Shown piece by piece: positions 22,708-34,469 of a DNA stretch of 64,000 nucleotides (positions within the stretch are counted from its first letter, which is position 1; every line of letters begins with the position of its first letter). This stretch comes from Cyathus striatus. Lineage: Eukaryota; Basidiomycota; Agaricomycetes; Agaricales; Nidulariaceae. The notes under the pieces are model-generated. The model had not been told where the DNA came from and did not search any database. It worked only from the letters and a program-made list of their open reading frames with translations. The DNA lies in NCBI GenBank assembly GCA_025738555.1, contig JAOVFP010000011.1, forward strand, positions 868,001 to 932,000, given 5' to 3'. The position numbers were made by a program, and so were the translations under genes.

Positions 22708-24328
22708 TTGATGCTATTAGCCAAGGATTCCAATTGTGCGTCTATCTCAATTCTCGTTGAGTTTTTGCCGATATTTCGTAGCTACCCATCGCGGGATAGA
22801 ATAAATAATCCAAAAACATTCCCCTTAATATTTACTAACGCCCACACGGCCCACGCATTCTTGAAAGTAGATAACACCACCACAGTCAATGGCGGTCGCA
22901 GGAACTCCGTCAAGATTGTCACACAAGCTGCTTTTAGTGTTGGAAGTGTTTGGATTGTCGATCTCTTCCATGTACCATACGGAGTACGATACCTTCCAAG
23001 GTTGATACTCGCACAATACTGACTCTTACTCTCTAGTGTGGTGTACAGCCCGCGTTGTAAGTTGTCTGAGGTCTGAGCTTTTAGAAAGCTATATTTACAT
23101 TACAAGGCGGTCATGGGCCCCGCCGCAAGTCGGTGGTAACTGGCCTCAAGGTGGGTAAGTGCATCCTCAATCATACTATTTTCTATTTTAATTAAATGCC
23201 CCACTTACAGTTCAATTTCTACATTTCAAGCAGTCAACGAAGAAATATCAAGCCAAACGAGGTTGCACACTGGAACAAAATGTAACGCGCCTGTCTTTAA
23301 TGCTAACCAAAATGCTGCATCTATTATTTCTACAACCAACTGCAGCGACCAAACAGTAGGCTGTACTACTACGAACGCTGGCTTTCCTTCGTATGGACCG
23401 GAATTTAATAGCGGAGGAGGAGGCGTGTACATCACCGAATATTCTACCACTGGAATTTCGTAAGTACTTATAGCATAGACATTTCAAGGTGTTGAATGTT
23501 TTTAGTATATGGTTCATTCCCCGCCTCAATGTTACAGGTTCCATTTTGAACTCCAGCAGTATTAACACCAATGATTTTGGCACTCCAGTGGCAAATTTGC
23601 CAGCATCTATTTGCGGACAAGACGGCTTCAACAATGTTTTCTTACCTCAGAGCCTTATTTTTGAAATTGCACTTTGCGGCAGTGAGTGCCAAATAGTCGC
23701 AGTACATTCTCTCTGGCGCTTACCACGGTGCTTAGAGCTTAGTAATCCAACATACAACGATACTTGTCCACCGGGAAACTGTTATTCAGATTCTGTGGCT
23801 GGAGACGGTTCTAACCTTTCGGAGGCATATTTTGAGATAGGATCAGTTCGGGTTTTCCAGTCAAATGTTACCAACAACACGTTGACTTATACCACTATGG
23901 CACCTGGTGATGCACAAAAGAAAGATGCCATAATAATAGGCAGCATATTTGGCTTTTTTGCTGTTGTTATAGGGCCATTATTTGTCTATAGGGCAAGGAA
24001 GAAAATATGGAAATCAGAAGATGAGCTGCAATTTCCTATCCCTGCGCCATTCTTGATTACACGTCAGGATACTATAGATGTGACGCATAATCCCACGCCT
24101 GGGTCACTACGACCCTTCAGGAAGGGGGCCCCTGCAGACTGGAATAATGCTGAGCCGGGAACAGCAAAAGACATTATATCATCTTCACCTAGTTCATCTG
24201 TATCTACGGAAACGGTGGAACTATTATATCTGCTCGACATGCTGAGAAGACAATTAAATGACGTGACAGAGTCTGTGGTGGGGGAGACACCTCCTACATA
24301 TCACCATCATGAAAGTAACGAAGTGTAA
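22708..24328 (+). pseudogene. GH16 glucanase-like membrane protein lacking the catalytic motif
   Basis: The pieces match fungal GH16 laminarinase-like proteins in order. They are an N-terminal strand region (GGRRNSVKIVTQ, ~22890), a substrate-loop remnant (QVGGNWPQGG, ~23125-23154), then after an intron VNEE, LHTGTKC, CTTTNAGFPSYGPEFNSGGG (~23365-23424), and after another intron (about 23461-23508) IWFIPR and NTNDFGTPVANLP. The core nucleophile/acid-base motif (ExDxxE, normally right after the WPxGG loop) is absent; the spliced sequence passes directly to VNEE. A stop follows the PYG segment near 23020, and the frame changes before 23125. C-terminally there is one membrane segment (IIIGSIFGFFAVVIGPLFVY, ~23931-23990), then a basic stop-transfer and a cytoplasmic tail. 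Probably a pseudogene, or at best a non-catalytic relative. Confidence 0.7.
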
Positions 24329-25832
24329 TTACTAATCGTTGAGTAGAGAAGATATGGATATGGACTAAGCACTTACATCAACTCCCTCTTCTTTTAGCTG
24401 TACAGTGATAAGACATTGAATCGTAGTACTTACATATTATTACGTAGTTTTTCATATTTATTCTCACAATCAGTTTCATTAGGGTTATACATGAGTATGA
24501 TATCCATATATATATCATATTCAAAGTAATGCACTGTATCTCCTTTAAATTGAACATGAAGTTACTTGTTATCCACGCTCGTTGCCACTCGCGCAAATTT
24601 TGTTTACATTTGTCACTTGTTTGCTGCTTGTTTGTTGCTTATTTGTCACATCACTGTTATGCGATATGCGTTACGCAGTGACGATGATGCCTGTCAGTGT
24701 CACTCGAGCGGCTCAACTACCATCTCGGAGTCGATCACTACCAACCCATGCCAGTGGCAGCCATCTATGATCCACCACATCCTTGCAGCGCCATCTTTTG
24801 AAATGCTATACTACCGAGGCCAGATATCAATAATATAGGCTATCAAAATCGATGTTCTGATTTGATTCTGATCTGATATCGAAGTTTGGAGTGGGTTTTG
24901 GTGTACATTCAGCTACCTATTAGGGGAAATCAAACTTGCCCTCTTGGAAAAACGAAACGATTGGCGGTTGAGATAAAACATCTTCCCACAGAAACGAAAG
25001 AAAGGACGCGACGTCGTTACGAGCGTGCCTAGTCGATGTTGTGCCGGAGCTTGAAGTTGAGGTAAGCGACTGCTCGGCTCACTCTGACTCGGAGGTGCTC
25101 GCATGAACTCCTTGACTCACTCGGTATCAATTTCAATCCCAGATGGAACTCCGCCGGAGCCATCAGCCATTTGTTTCGATACGTCGATGTGGGGGTGTCA
25201 AACCTCGGTCGAAACAAAACGAAGTTCCCACGCAACCAAAAAATTACTTGGCACAACAAAAGAGCCAACTTTGATTTCCCTTATTGCTACTTGAACTCAA
25301 TAAAACGATACATAGGAGCCTTATAACCAAGTTCTCCGAGAAGAGGAGATTTAATGAACGCGTTAACACCTCAGAAGGTAATATAACTTCCTCAAGCTTG
25401 AGATAACAATGTATGGAAGCGCAGTATCGATGATTGTCAGTTCATTAAGATTAGACATCGGATGTCCACCTCGGAACTCCCATACCATTGTATAATACTT
25501 ACCCTCCTGCTCTACAACGTTCTTGTACAGGTAGTATCCTTGTACTATCCTAGGCCAAGTCTTACTACTGCGTCGCTACGCATCAATCCAAACGAGAGCT
25601 TGACGCCGTTACCTAAGCAATGCCGCTCGTTACCAATCCTGATCCTTGTCAATGATTCTATTTTTCCAAGCTTATCACAGCCGTGTTGCCCGAGGCGATG
25701 TCAAACTCGTGAGCGCTTTCTAATATATACAGGTACAGGCTGATCTTGCTGATCACGTACGTTGCTTTCCTTCCCCCCATCCACCATTGGCGCCATCCAT
25801 CGAATCACTATACAAATGCGCCTGTGTAGACA
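24329..25832. other. Intergenic, nothing recognised
   Basis: Short ORFs only. I see no family resemblance, RNA gene or element terminus. Confidence 0.4.
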
Positions 25833-27051
25833 ATGTCATACAAGAGACTAGCGGTGATTCTATCAACAATCCCAACATTTCTGATTCCAACTGCATTATC
25901 TATTCAAAACCTTACCATCTTCCCGAATACCGTTAAACTGCAGGATAATTTCATGGTGTCGTGGACTGTACAAGATGGCGATCCGTGAGTCACCTTCACA
26001 TATTGCGAGTCACCAGACTCATATTTACCGTGTAGCACTTCGATGAACCTACAGTTCTTGCATGGAGACAACTTGGGGTCCGTGTTTCCGGGCATCTCAG
26101 CTATGAACGACATAAATCCACACGCGGCGAGTTCAGTTTCAGTCTCTTGGACGCAAGTTGATATACTGTGAGTCCATTAGACGTGCCTAAACGCTTGGAA
26201 TAATCGTTATAAATAGAATGGGAATAGGTCGATATCATTTTAACGTGACAGGACTTATGGCTCCATCTGGCGCATCTGGCTCTACTAGCCCTGTCAGTAG
26301 CAATCCACTGTCTGTGGCTGGAACAAGCGGAAGCGCGCCAAGCTCCAGCAGTAGTGATTCACTTACATCCACAATCACATCCATAACCACTTCCACATCA
26401 CCCACATTCTCCAGCACAACCGATCAAACGAGCTCACCATTTCCCTCCAGTACTTCAACACAAAGTTCAAAACCAAAACCGATAGGAGCAATCGTAGGAG
26501 GAACAATCGGGGGACTGAGTGCAATCGCAGTGGTTTTGTTAGCGTTAATATGTATGCAACGCCGACGCAATATTATACGAAACGAGGATCCACGCCATCG
26601 AGCAGAACCATTCTCATTAAACACCCCACTACCACAAATGTCGGACGCGCGGCAAACGGGATTGTTTTCATTAGGCCCTAATGTACAGAGGGAAGAGGTG
26701 GACTTTGGACCAGTGACGATCGAGTCGCCACGGTGGGATGTGGAGGTCGTTCCGCCCACTTATGATCGCATCTTTCCTTCATCTCAGTCACAGTCTTATC
26801 CTACGACTACTGGCACTGCCGCGAGTTCCACGAGTGCCAGTAGTCCTGTTCATCCTGGCCATTCGCGTAAAAACAGGTCGGAGTCGAGTACAGGACGAGG
26901 GCCTCCACGGAGTGGAGTTGGTGATGCGGGGAGCATAAGCTCGGCTGGCGCTTTGACAAGTCTTGGGGACTCGATGTATACTGATGGGAACCAAGCACGC
27001 TCACAGACCGGAAGTCAAAATCTCCCTTATAAGAGTCCGGGTTCATCGTAG
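25833..27051 (+). CDS. Single-pass membrane protein with Ser/Thr-rich ectodomain, three exons
   Basis: Exons 25833-25984, 26036-26167 and 26217-27051 sum to 1119 nt, one open frame of 372 residues. The N-terminus (MSYKRLAVILSTIPTFLIPT) is a signal peptide. A short ectodomain with VSWTVQDGDP and VSVSWTQVD follows. Next comes a Ser/Thr/Pro-rich stalk suited to O-mannosylation (residues ~105-185), one membrane helix (GAIVGGTIGGLSAIAVVLLA), a basic stop-transfer CMQRRRN and a Ser-rich cytoplasmic tail. The layout matches a class of Agaricomycete surface proteins and recalls wall-stress sensors, but no named domain is seen. Splice sites are clean and the frame is intact. Function unknown. Confidence 0.85.
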
Positions 27052-27262
27052 TGGACTAGTCATGGCGTGGGTATGTAGGATATATACAGGATAATTCTTA
27101 ACGTCCATAGCGCTCGATTGGAGCTATATATAACCGTATGTCAGTAATGTAATTCCGACTGAAGATTTTAACAGATTTGAACTTTGAAATAATGCATTGG
27201 CTGGACTGATGTACAGTGACAAGCACCGCCCTAACGATAGTAGATATTGCTGTCAGAATACT

Positions 27263-27662
27263 AACACCTCGGACAAGGTCGAATCGGGGTAAGGTAAATA
27301 TGGTACAAACAGATTTTGTTAACAATTAGAATGATGATCAAAATTTGTTATTATGTCAGATTTAAGTCCATATTGTAAGTCGGAGTGAACGTTTGCTCCG
27401 TGTCCCAATTGTTCAAACCGATTATGAATATGTCACGGTCCCATATCCGTTGTTAGCTAATCGGAAAATTTTCGTTAAGGATATTTGCACATCACATACC
27501 TCAACTCTGTTTTATTATCCGTACAATAAACCAATCCACGTTCCCTTTCTGAAATTTTTATAAATATGTATGGCAAATATATTTGGTGACATATTCTAAA
27601 TCTTAACTAAATATGTTTGTACCATATTTACCTTCCCCGATTTTACCCTGTCTGAGGTGTAA
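27263..27662. mobile_element. Short TIR element candidate (~400 bp)
   Basis: ACACCTCGGACAAGGTCGAA at the left and the complement of TTTTACCCTGTCTGAGGTGT at the right belong to ~50-bp imperfect inverted repeats. These include GGTAAATATGGTACAAAC on both arms. The interior is AT-rich with no ORF. No long target duplication is visible; the flanks are CTA and AAC. Confidence 0.65.
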
Positions 27663-28825
27663 CTGGCAGCTGAACACGCTTTCTGCCTTGAATTGGAATC
27701 AAGATACATGCCAATTGTCTCTCTTGATCATCGCCGTTTCATGTCAATTCCACATATCCTTACAGGTCGGATAAGATTTTATACCTAGTTTGTACTGTCA
27801 TATGTCAATATGTCACCGCTCAATGTATGTTTTTAAGTGGTCTGTAGTCTCTAGATACACATTCACTTGCCTTTCGTCCTCAAGTGGACTTTGAGGTGAA
27901 ATGTAATATTTGCCTATTAGCGTGTTAACGATGAACATAGCGTCCTACCAGTTGTCGATTGGTCCAGACCTTAGGTTGATGAATTGCTGGCGGTCACCCT
28001 ATGGTCTTCTTTACTCATCTATATTACTTTCCGTTTGTGACGTTTGTTTGAACTTTGAAGTCGTGTCGCCCGGAAAACGTTTGAGGGGGTTCAATTAATT
28101 TCTCTTTTAATAGATTACATATACCATTTATCAGGTACAAGAACTTGAAGAAGTACACGATGGCAGTTTGGTTGAAGTATCTCTTATTGATTACATATCA
28201 ATTTCTTGTACCTGATACAGGACTGCAGGACCAGTCAGAGGCTAAAGCGCTAAAGCCTCCGTTTATCCCTACTAAACTTAGTTCCTATGTCAGAGATTTT
28301 GTCCGATTGGATTTTTCGCCAAATGTTGGAAGTTTGTTCGTATTGTATCTACTATCTTCAAATGCAAGGACTCATGTTTTGCTTGGACCATTGTTCTAAG
28401 TACTAAAATCATTATTCTACTTTTATTTCCCATTATGCAACATAGAATCTATAAAATTCTATTGATTTAGGAAAAGATCAATACATGCAACCTTTAATAT
28501 TTGACTTCGATATCAAGGCAAGCTGAGCACTCTGAGATGAGTCCTATTTACAAGTACGAATGTCATGCATGGGTCGTCTGCTTCGTTTGCTTCTGTATGT
28601 CAAACATCCATACATTTCTTCAACAATGTCTCGATTGTATCAAGGTTCCTAGGCCGCGGGCCCCGCCCCGGACCTTTCTCCGGTACGGAATTTAAGATAA
28701 ACAGGCACCCTCCTGAAACCTGTGTGGATTTAAATATAACATACATACCCCTTCTTAACCTCTTAAAATACCTTCTGTCTAACATTTTTTTCACATCACG
28801 AAAACATCGGAGTTTTGGGGGAGAC
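27663..28825. other. Intergenic with a small inverted repeat
   Basis: No gene recognised. CAGGTACAAGAA (near 28134) and its complement TTCTTGTACCTG (near 28201) form an inverted repeat with a spacer of about 55 nt. A very GC-rich patch lies near 28650-28680. Confidence 0.35.
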
Positions 28826-28830
28826 TATAA
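28826..28830 (+). promoter_or_regulatory. TATA-like box, oxidase copy A
   Basis: CTATAAAT lies about 47 nt upstream of the ATG at 28876. Copy C has CTATAAAG at a similar distance, which supports a shared core promoter. Confidence 0.45.
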
Positions 28831-28875
28831 ATTCGTTATCGTCCAGGACACATATCAATTCATACCAAGGTTACT

Positions 28876-30975
28876 ATGACCGCTTCTGCTCAATCCTTAC
28901 AACTGCTTAAAACATCTTTGTTCCAAAAATCTAGCAATGAGGATTTTCTTGATGCCCCATCACGTGTCGTGTTGTCGTACAGACGAGCAAAGGCGATTGC
29001 ACTTGTCCATAGTACGTTGGGCTGCCTCTCGTATCGATATTGTTCTACTAACTCTTGACTACAAAGAACTTGACATATCGGATATTCGCAACCTTACACC
29101 GAAATTCTGGAATCTCCACGTCGATCCTATTGTGGCGTTCGACGGCGCCGCATTTACCTTGATCACAATACAATATAATCTAGTCATTGGAACATTATCC
29201 AAATATCTTTTGAAAAGGGAGGATTTAAGGCCAGTAGTTGAAGATCTATTGAACTATAGGCTTATGTGAGTGTTGCCTTATCGACATATCGACATTTGAA
29301 CTCGACTTACCAGAGACCCACATAGCGGTCAATTTTGTTTATCAGTGCTGGGACGCGGACTTGACATATATCATTTGAAAACGACTGCCACATTACTAGA
29401 CGACGGAAGCTTTGATCTTCACACCCCAACCTCGTATGATGCGAAGTCAGTACAACTAATTCGTCTAATCAGTTAATAGTCTCACCCATAATGCAGATAT
29501 ATGCCACCCACAATCCCCGTTCTTGGTATACCTTGTGTGGCAATCGTATTTGCCAGGCTTTATGTGAATGGTGAATACCGCGGTATAAGATCCTTTCTAG
29601 TGTCTCTCAACGACGGATATAGCATGTGCAGAGGAGTGACAGCTACGTATGTTAAAACTCCGTGATCTCTTTCGAACTTTCAAATATATATCATCTACAG
29701 GCAACTTCCCCCGCGAGGCGGTTCCAAGCCAGTCAACCATTCAATAACGTCATTCGACCATGTCATTCTTCCTCCAACTGCCCTTCTCGGGAGTCTATCC
29801 ATGCCGAAGGCAATTCATAACGACTTCATGGAATCTATCTCCCGTCTTTCTGTAGGCTCTCTTGCATTAGCATCTGCTACTACCTCCGGACTTGCGATTT
29901 GCACCAACATAGCAGCCTTGTACAGCATCAGAAGGCATGTTACAGGAATGGACGGTCTTACACCTGTTCCTATCATTTCTTTCTCAACTCAGCGAAAACC
30001 GGTATTGTCAGCGCTGGCACTCTCTTATGTCCTCCGATCTTTTTATAAGAAATCTGTCTCGTTGTTCTTGGCTGAGCGTGACCCGAGAGTAAAGCGTGGG
30101 GTATCTGCGTGCGCGAAGGCAGTAATGATAATCCGTTCTCAGGCCTCTATATTGGAGCTCTCTGAGAGATGTGGGGCTCAGGGCCTATATGGGTACAATC
30201 AGATGTCATGTTTGTTTGTATGTCTCTCTTACATGACAATTTTTAACATTGCTAATGAAAATATATGTTGTAGAGCGAAATCCACGGCACTAGTATTGCA
30301 GAAGGCGACATTTTAGGTATTTATTCAAGTTTCAAAGATGTAATGAAGTCTAATTGAACATCTATCCTATAGTCCTGTCCATTCGTAAGCCAAATTTATG
30401 TTGATATCGATCGGTAAGCACTTATAGTCCCTTACTTAGGTCTTGCTGTGGATATCCTTATGGGAAAGTACAAAATGCCGCCTCCTGCCGATGCCTCATC
30501 TCTTCTGGCAACCCACGAATCAGCGCTCATACAAGAGTGTCGCGAAAAGATGCGGTCTCATTCGAAATCGCTCGACATGACAGAAGCAATCAACAGATAC
30601 GCACTTCCTTCGTGTCAAAAGATTGTTGAAGCCATCGGTCATCGAATAGCGTACGAGGCAGCCATCGAGGCTCGACTCCCTCAATGCATTGTCGATTTGT
30701 TCGTTGCAAGCACTATCCGAAGAGATCCTTCTTGGTTCATTGAAACAAAGAAGATTTCGAGGAGAGATATTTCCGAGATGGAGCAAAGAGGAATGGAGCA
30801 AGCTCTGCCCCGCCTTGAGGAGCTGCTAAATGGCCTCGGTGTCAGTGCATATATCACATCTCCAATCATCTCCGACAAGGCGTGGGAAGAATATCAGCAT
30901 GATTTACCTCATTTCGGTGGCGGTGCTTTTGGAAATCAGTCATTTTCATCCTCTGCTATTCGAGCTTACTTATAA
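28876..30975 (+). CDS. Acyl-CoA oxidase/dehydrogenase-like flavoprotein, copy A
   Basis: Eight exons (28876-29011, 29067-29265, 29326-29445, 29497-29646, 29701-30217, 30274-30316, 30373-30384, 30440-30975) total 1713 nt, 570 residues. Family features are FDGAA and TIQYNLVIGTL, GQFCLSVLGRGLD (the flavin/substrate motif, usually TE-x-G), LPPRGGSKPVNHS, YSIRRHVTGMDG, SFSTQRKPVLSAL, ERCGAQGLYGYNQ, and SIAEGDIL with the acidic residue expected near the catalytic base. It would oxidise acyl-CoA thioesters, probably in peroxisomes, although the C-terminus (AYL) is not a standard PTS1. Compared with copies B and C it has Val where they have Glu in the TE-x-G motif. Exon 7 is only 12 nt. It is one member of the dispersed array. 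Confidence 0.88.
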
Positions 30976-31087
30976 ACTCATCACTAAATTCTGGAGAACA
31001 TTGTGCGACCGCATCATACAGTATAACTTGCCATAAGTGGTATATGTTGACATTACCTTACAGCCATATGATGCTGCAGGATGCAGC

Positions 31088-31882
31088 TGTAGAGCAGGCG
31101 AAATGCCTGCACTACAAAACCTCGTATTTTACGAGCTGCGTTTGCCCTAGTCACGTGACCGTTATCTCCACATACAATCGCTATCAGATCTAGCCGTGCG
31201 CCCATCAACGTGTTATTCGTGTTTGCTCTTTCCCCTCTCACTCGCCCTCTCCCGCTGGTTCCCTCCAACGCCGATACTTCCACATCGCCCCGAACGCCAC
31301 AATTACGCATCAGGAACTGAAGACCGTCGGTATTGTGGGCTACCAAGAGCCACTGAATACCGCAACCTGTCCTACCAACGGCCGTGTCATAGTTCCCAGT
31401 CCCTTTGCCTCAAGTTTATTCTACGAAAATTTCTTCTAATTCATCGCTACGGTTCATGTTTCAAGCCTTACCATTTCTTCTCAATAATCTACGATCCACA
31501 ACACATTAATCTCCGTCTCGTCGACTATTCCTTGTTAAGTAGTCTCTTTATTTTAATTTTCTATAAAACTTGTGTATCTACTTGGAACCAACTCAGTGAA
31601 TTTCCCCCCTCTCGGAGTTTTGTTTCGAGTCTTTGTTCTCATCTCCAGATTGCTGCTATCGTTCTTCTCTCGTGTTTCACCGTTTCGTTTTCGTGATTTG
31701 GTTAAGCTTCCGTGTTTAAACTTGATTCTGAAGTTTTTCATCTATTATTCCACTCTATCCCTCAACAACTCGTCACTGATCAAGCCTTCGAATACTTTAG
31801 GACTCCTCAGTCGAACGGACGTTCGACGACTCGCATGTTATTTTCTTTGTTTAGGTATTAGGACTCTCCATAACCTTACACA
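31088..31882. repeat. Dispersed LTR-like repeat, copy 1
   Basis: About 795 bp, similar over its length to 58210-58979. It begins TGTAGAGCAGGCG, mirrored by TGCCTGCACTACA, so the first ~30 nt form a hairpin. It ends CTTACACA (the other copy ends CTTACAACA). TG...CA ends suggest a solo LTR. Target duplications are not convincing, and no retrotransposon genes adjoin it. Confidence 0.65.
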
Positions 31883-33911
31883 GCCATGTGTGGCCGCACC
31901 AAATTTCGTCATTTGTACAGTAGCTTCGTGCACCCTCATACATATTATAGGCAATCATGAGGGGATCATAACATAACGCCAACCAGATGAGAGAGACACG
32001 AGATCGGACCACAATTATGAGCACATATTCATCTTTAAGGACAAGCATAACAATCATATAATTTGCTAATGTAGGTGTACTTTTATTTCAAGGAGAGATA
32101 ACATTGAAAAACATTATATTTGATTACATATATTCTACATGCATGGTACTACTACCAAACTCTGAATCAAAGTGGCCAACCTCAAGCCTCTATTTCCTAC
32201 AGCCCCTCTCCAAATGTGATTTGGAAGCAAACTTGAGCAATATGAGCTACTACTACACGATAAAAATTAGCAGATGAATGGAGATCCGAGAGAGAGGATG
32301 ATATTCGTACTCATGTGGGATTTGAAAATGATAGGCTTCGGTACTCCTAGCCTATTCAAGGATAAAGTTAGTTATGTATGAACTAGAATGTCAATCAACT
32401 CACATTTTCCCACTTGAATAGAGTACTAGAATTCAATAGCGCAACACCTATTAGTATGTTAGCTCACTGACATTTTGAAGAGTGATGATCATGAGAGCCG
32501 AAACATAGCAAAAAGGCGGGGAATGTTGCTCATTTTATGCTGGGTTGATGCTTGATGTTCCTGACTGGCTAGACATAAAATATGTGCATGGGCGGTGTGT
32601 TCCGAAGGACTCGAATCGGCATCCAGATAACTGGATGGTCTCTAGATGCAATCCGGGCCTATAGCCAAATAGTCGATAGGCTAGATGTGATTCGTAAGGT
32701 GACATATTGAGGGGATCAGGTTTGCTGTGACATGGCCTCCAGCGTAACTAGCAGGTATTGAGTTTAGTGACTGAGCGCGAACCAGTGGTCCGCATCGAAA
32801 TGAATTTGGACCAAGTTAACGAGAGTGCATTTGCGCCTGTTTACGTCCCCGCCGGAATTGGCATTTCCCATCAAGCGTGCTCTCAAGGTGTCAACGTCAA
32901 CGTTCAACTCCAGGGCAACTTGCCTGCCCAAGTCTTGCCTTAAACAAAACATACTTACTCTTTTGTATGGATTTGTTTCTTAGCTTACATGATACCGTAG
33001 TGGGGTGAGACTGAGTCGAAGAAACGGTGAAGTTCGTTCCAAAGCCATGTTAGGGACTGTTGTCTCCGCTGTACAATGATATATACTATAGAACTCTAAG
33101 GACTCACGACCAAAGTACAATATGCCGATAACATAGCAACACATTGTACGCTGTATTTGACTTTAATTAAAACTTACAACTGTTGGTACACAGAGTAAAA
33201 TATGTTAGTCAGATTATGGTTTTTATTTACTATGTCAGTACCATTATAACACCGTATAACTGCTTGTAACCATTTCAACATCTTCCATTGAGCGCGTGAG
33301 AAACATACGGCTATATCAGACCTTCACGAATTTAGTGATGCTAGTAACATAAGAAATATGCAGAAAGATATATTACGATACTTCTATAATTTTCAGAAAT
33401 TATATACCTAAATCATCTTCAAACTTGCGCGCGCATCCGTCGTCCTTGCATCCCATATGGCGTTTATCAACAAATCACCAACGTACTGCTACTTGAGATC
33501 ATTTTGCACGACCTGACTAAAACTTGCTAGTACTTGCTAATTGGATGCGACACTAAAAGTATAACGTGCGGGAGTATTCAGCACTAGTGGAGGTCATCAA
33601 CGTAGTATCGGGCTGCGTTGCACCCAACTACCAACTTCCAACGTACACCTACGTAATACAATTCCACTAGTTATAAATAGCATTAAATACAGGTACCTTG
33701 TAAAAGTACAATGTATAAATAACGGTGTGACTGCTACTATCCAGTGTCATTAGGATACCAAGTCCTAATCCAATTTTTTTTGGAGTAGCGTTGTATTGAG
33801 GCATATGCCTAGATCTTTAAAATTGCTGCTGTCAGATAATCACTCACAGCTGGCAGGCAACTATTTTGCCGTCGCCATTGGCCGGCAAAATCGACAGCAA
33901 TAACGTTAGAT
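31883..33911. other. Intergenic/decayed repeat, nothing recognised
   Basis: No coding family recognised. A hairpin ATTTTGCCG...CGGCAAAAT lies near 33863-33892, just outside the TIR at 33912. Confidence 0.35.
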
Positions 33912-34469
33912 TAGTGTTGCTGCACGGACTGAGCTGAAGCGATCTGAGCTCGGTCCAGTCCGCTTTTGCTTCAGATCGCTTTGAGCCCGCTGTAACGATC
34001 TATGAGCGAGCTGAGATCGCGGACACCGGACGGTCCATCAGAATGTGTCATAACTTCACGTGATACATGACGCGACGCGTTGTCGCGAGTCCCAACCATT
34101 TGCCAATGATACTCACTTTGCTCGCTGCTTCCCTTCTCCTACCACAGTCACAGTGTACTCCTTTACCTTGCATTCCTAGGTATTAGTAGCACAAATGTGC
34201 TTTTTTTTGCGAACTCAATGTTTTTCAGTGGGACTCTTCTGAGTCTTCTCGATTGCTATAATTATAATTTATATTGAACCTTGATCGAACCGGTATTAAA
34301 TATTTAAATACTTATGCAACAAACAAGAATCTTTCCACGACCTGAGTAGAAAATCAACCAATTGTTCAACTTTCAAACTTCAAATGTCATCACATAAAAT
34401 TTGTGCTTAAGAAATTGAAGATATGAGAAATTGTAGTATATGTATGTTTGGTGTATATTGCATTCACAG

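Noticed and set aside
32580..32665. Possible tRNA (GATTCGAGTCC-like box, minus strand)
   Set aside because: No T-stem or acceptor stem pairs properly around it.
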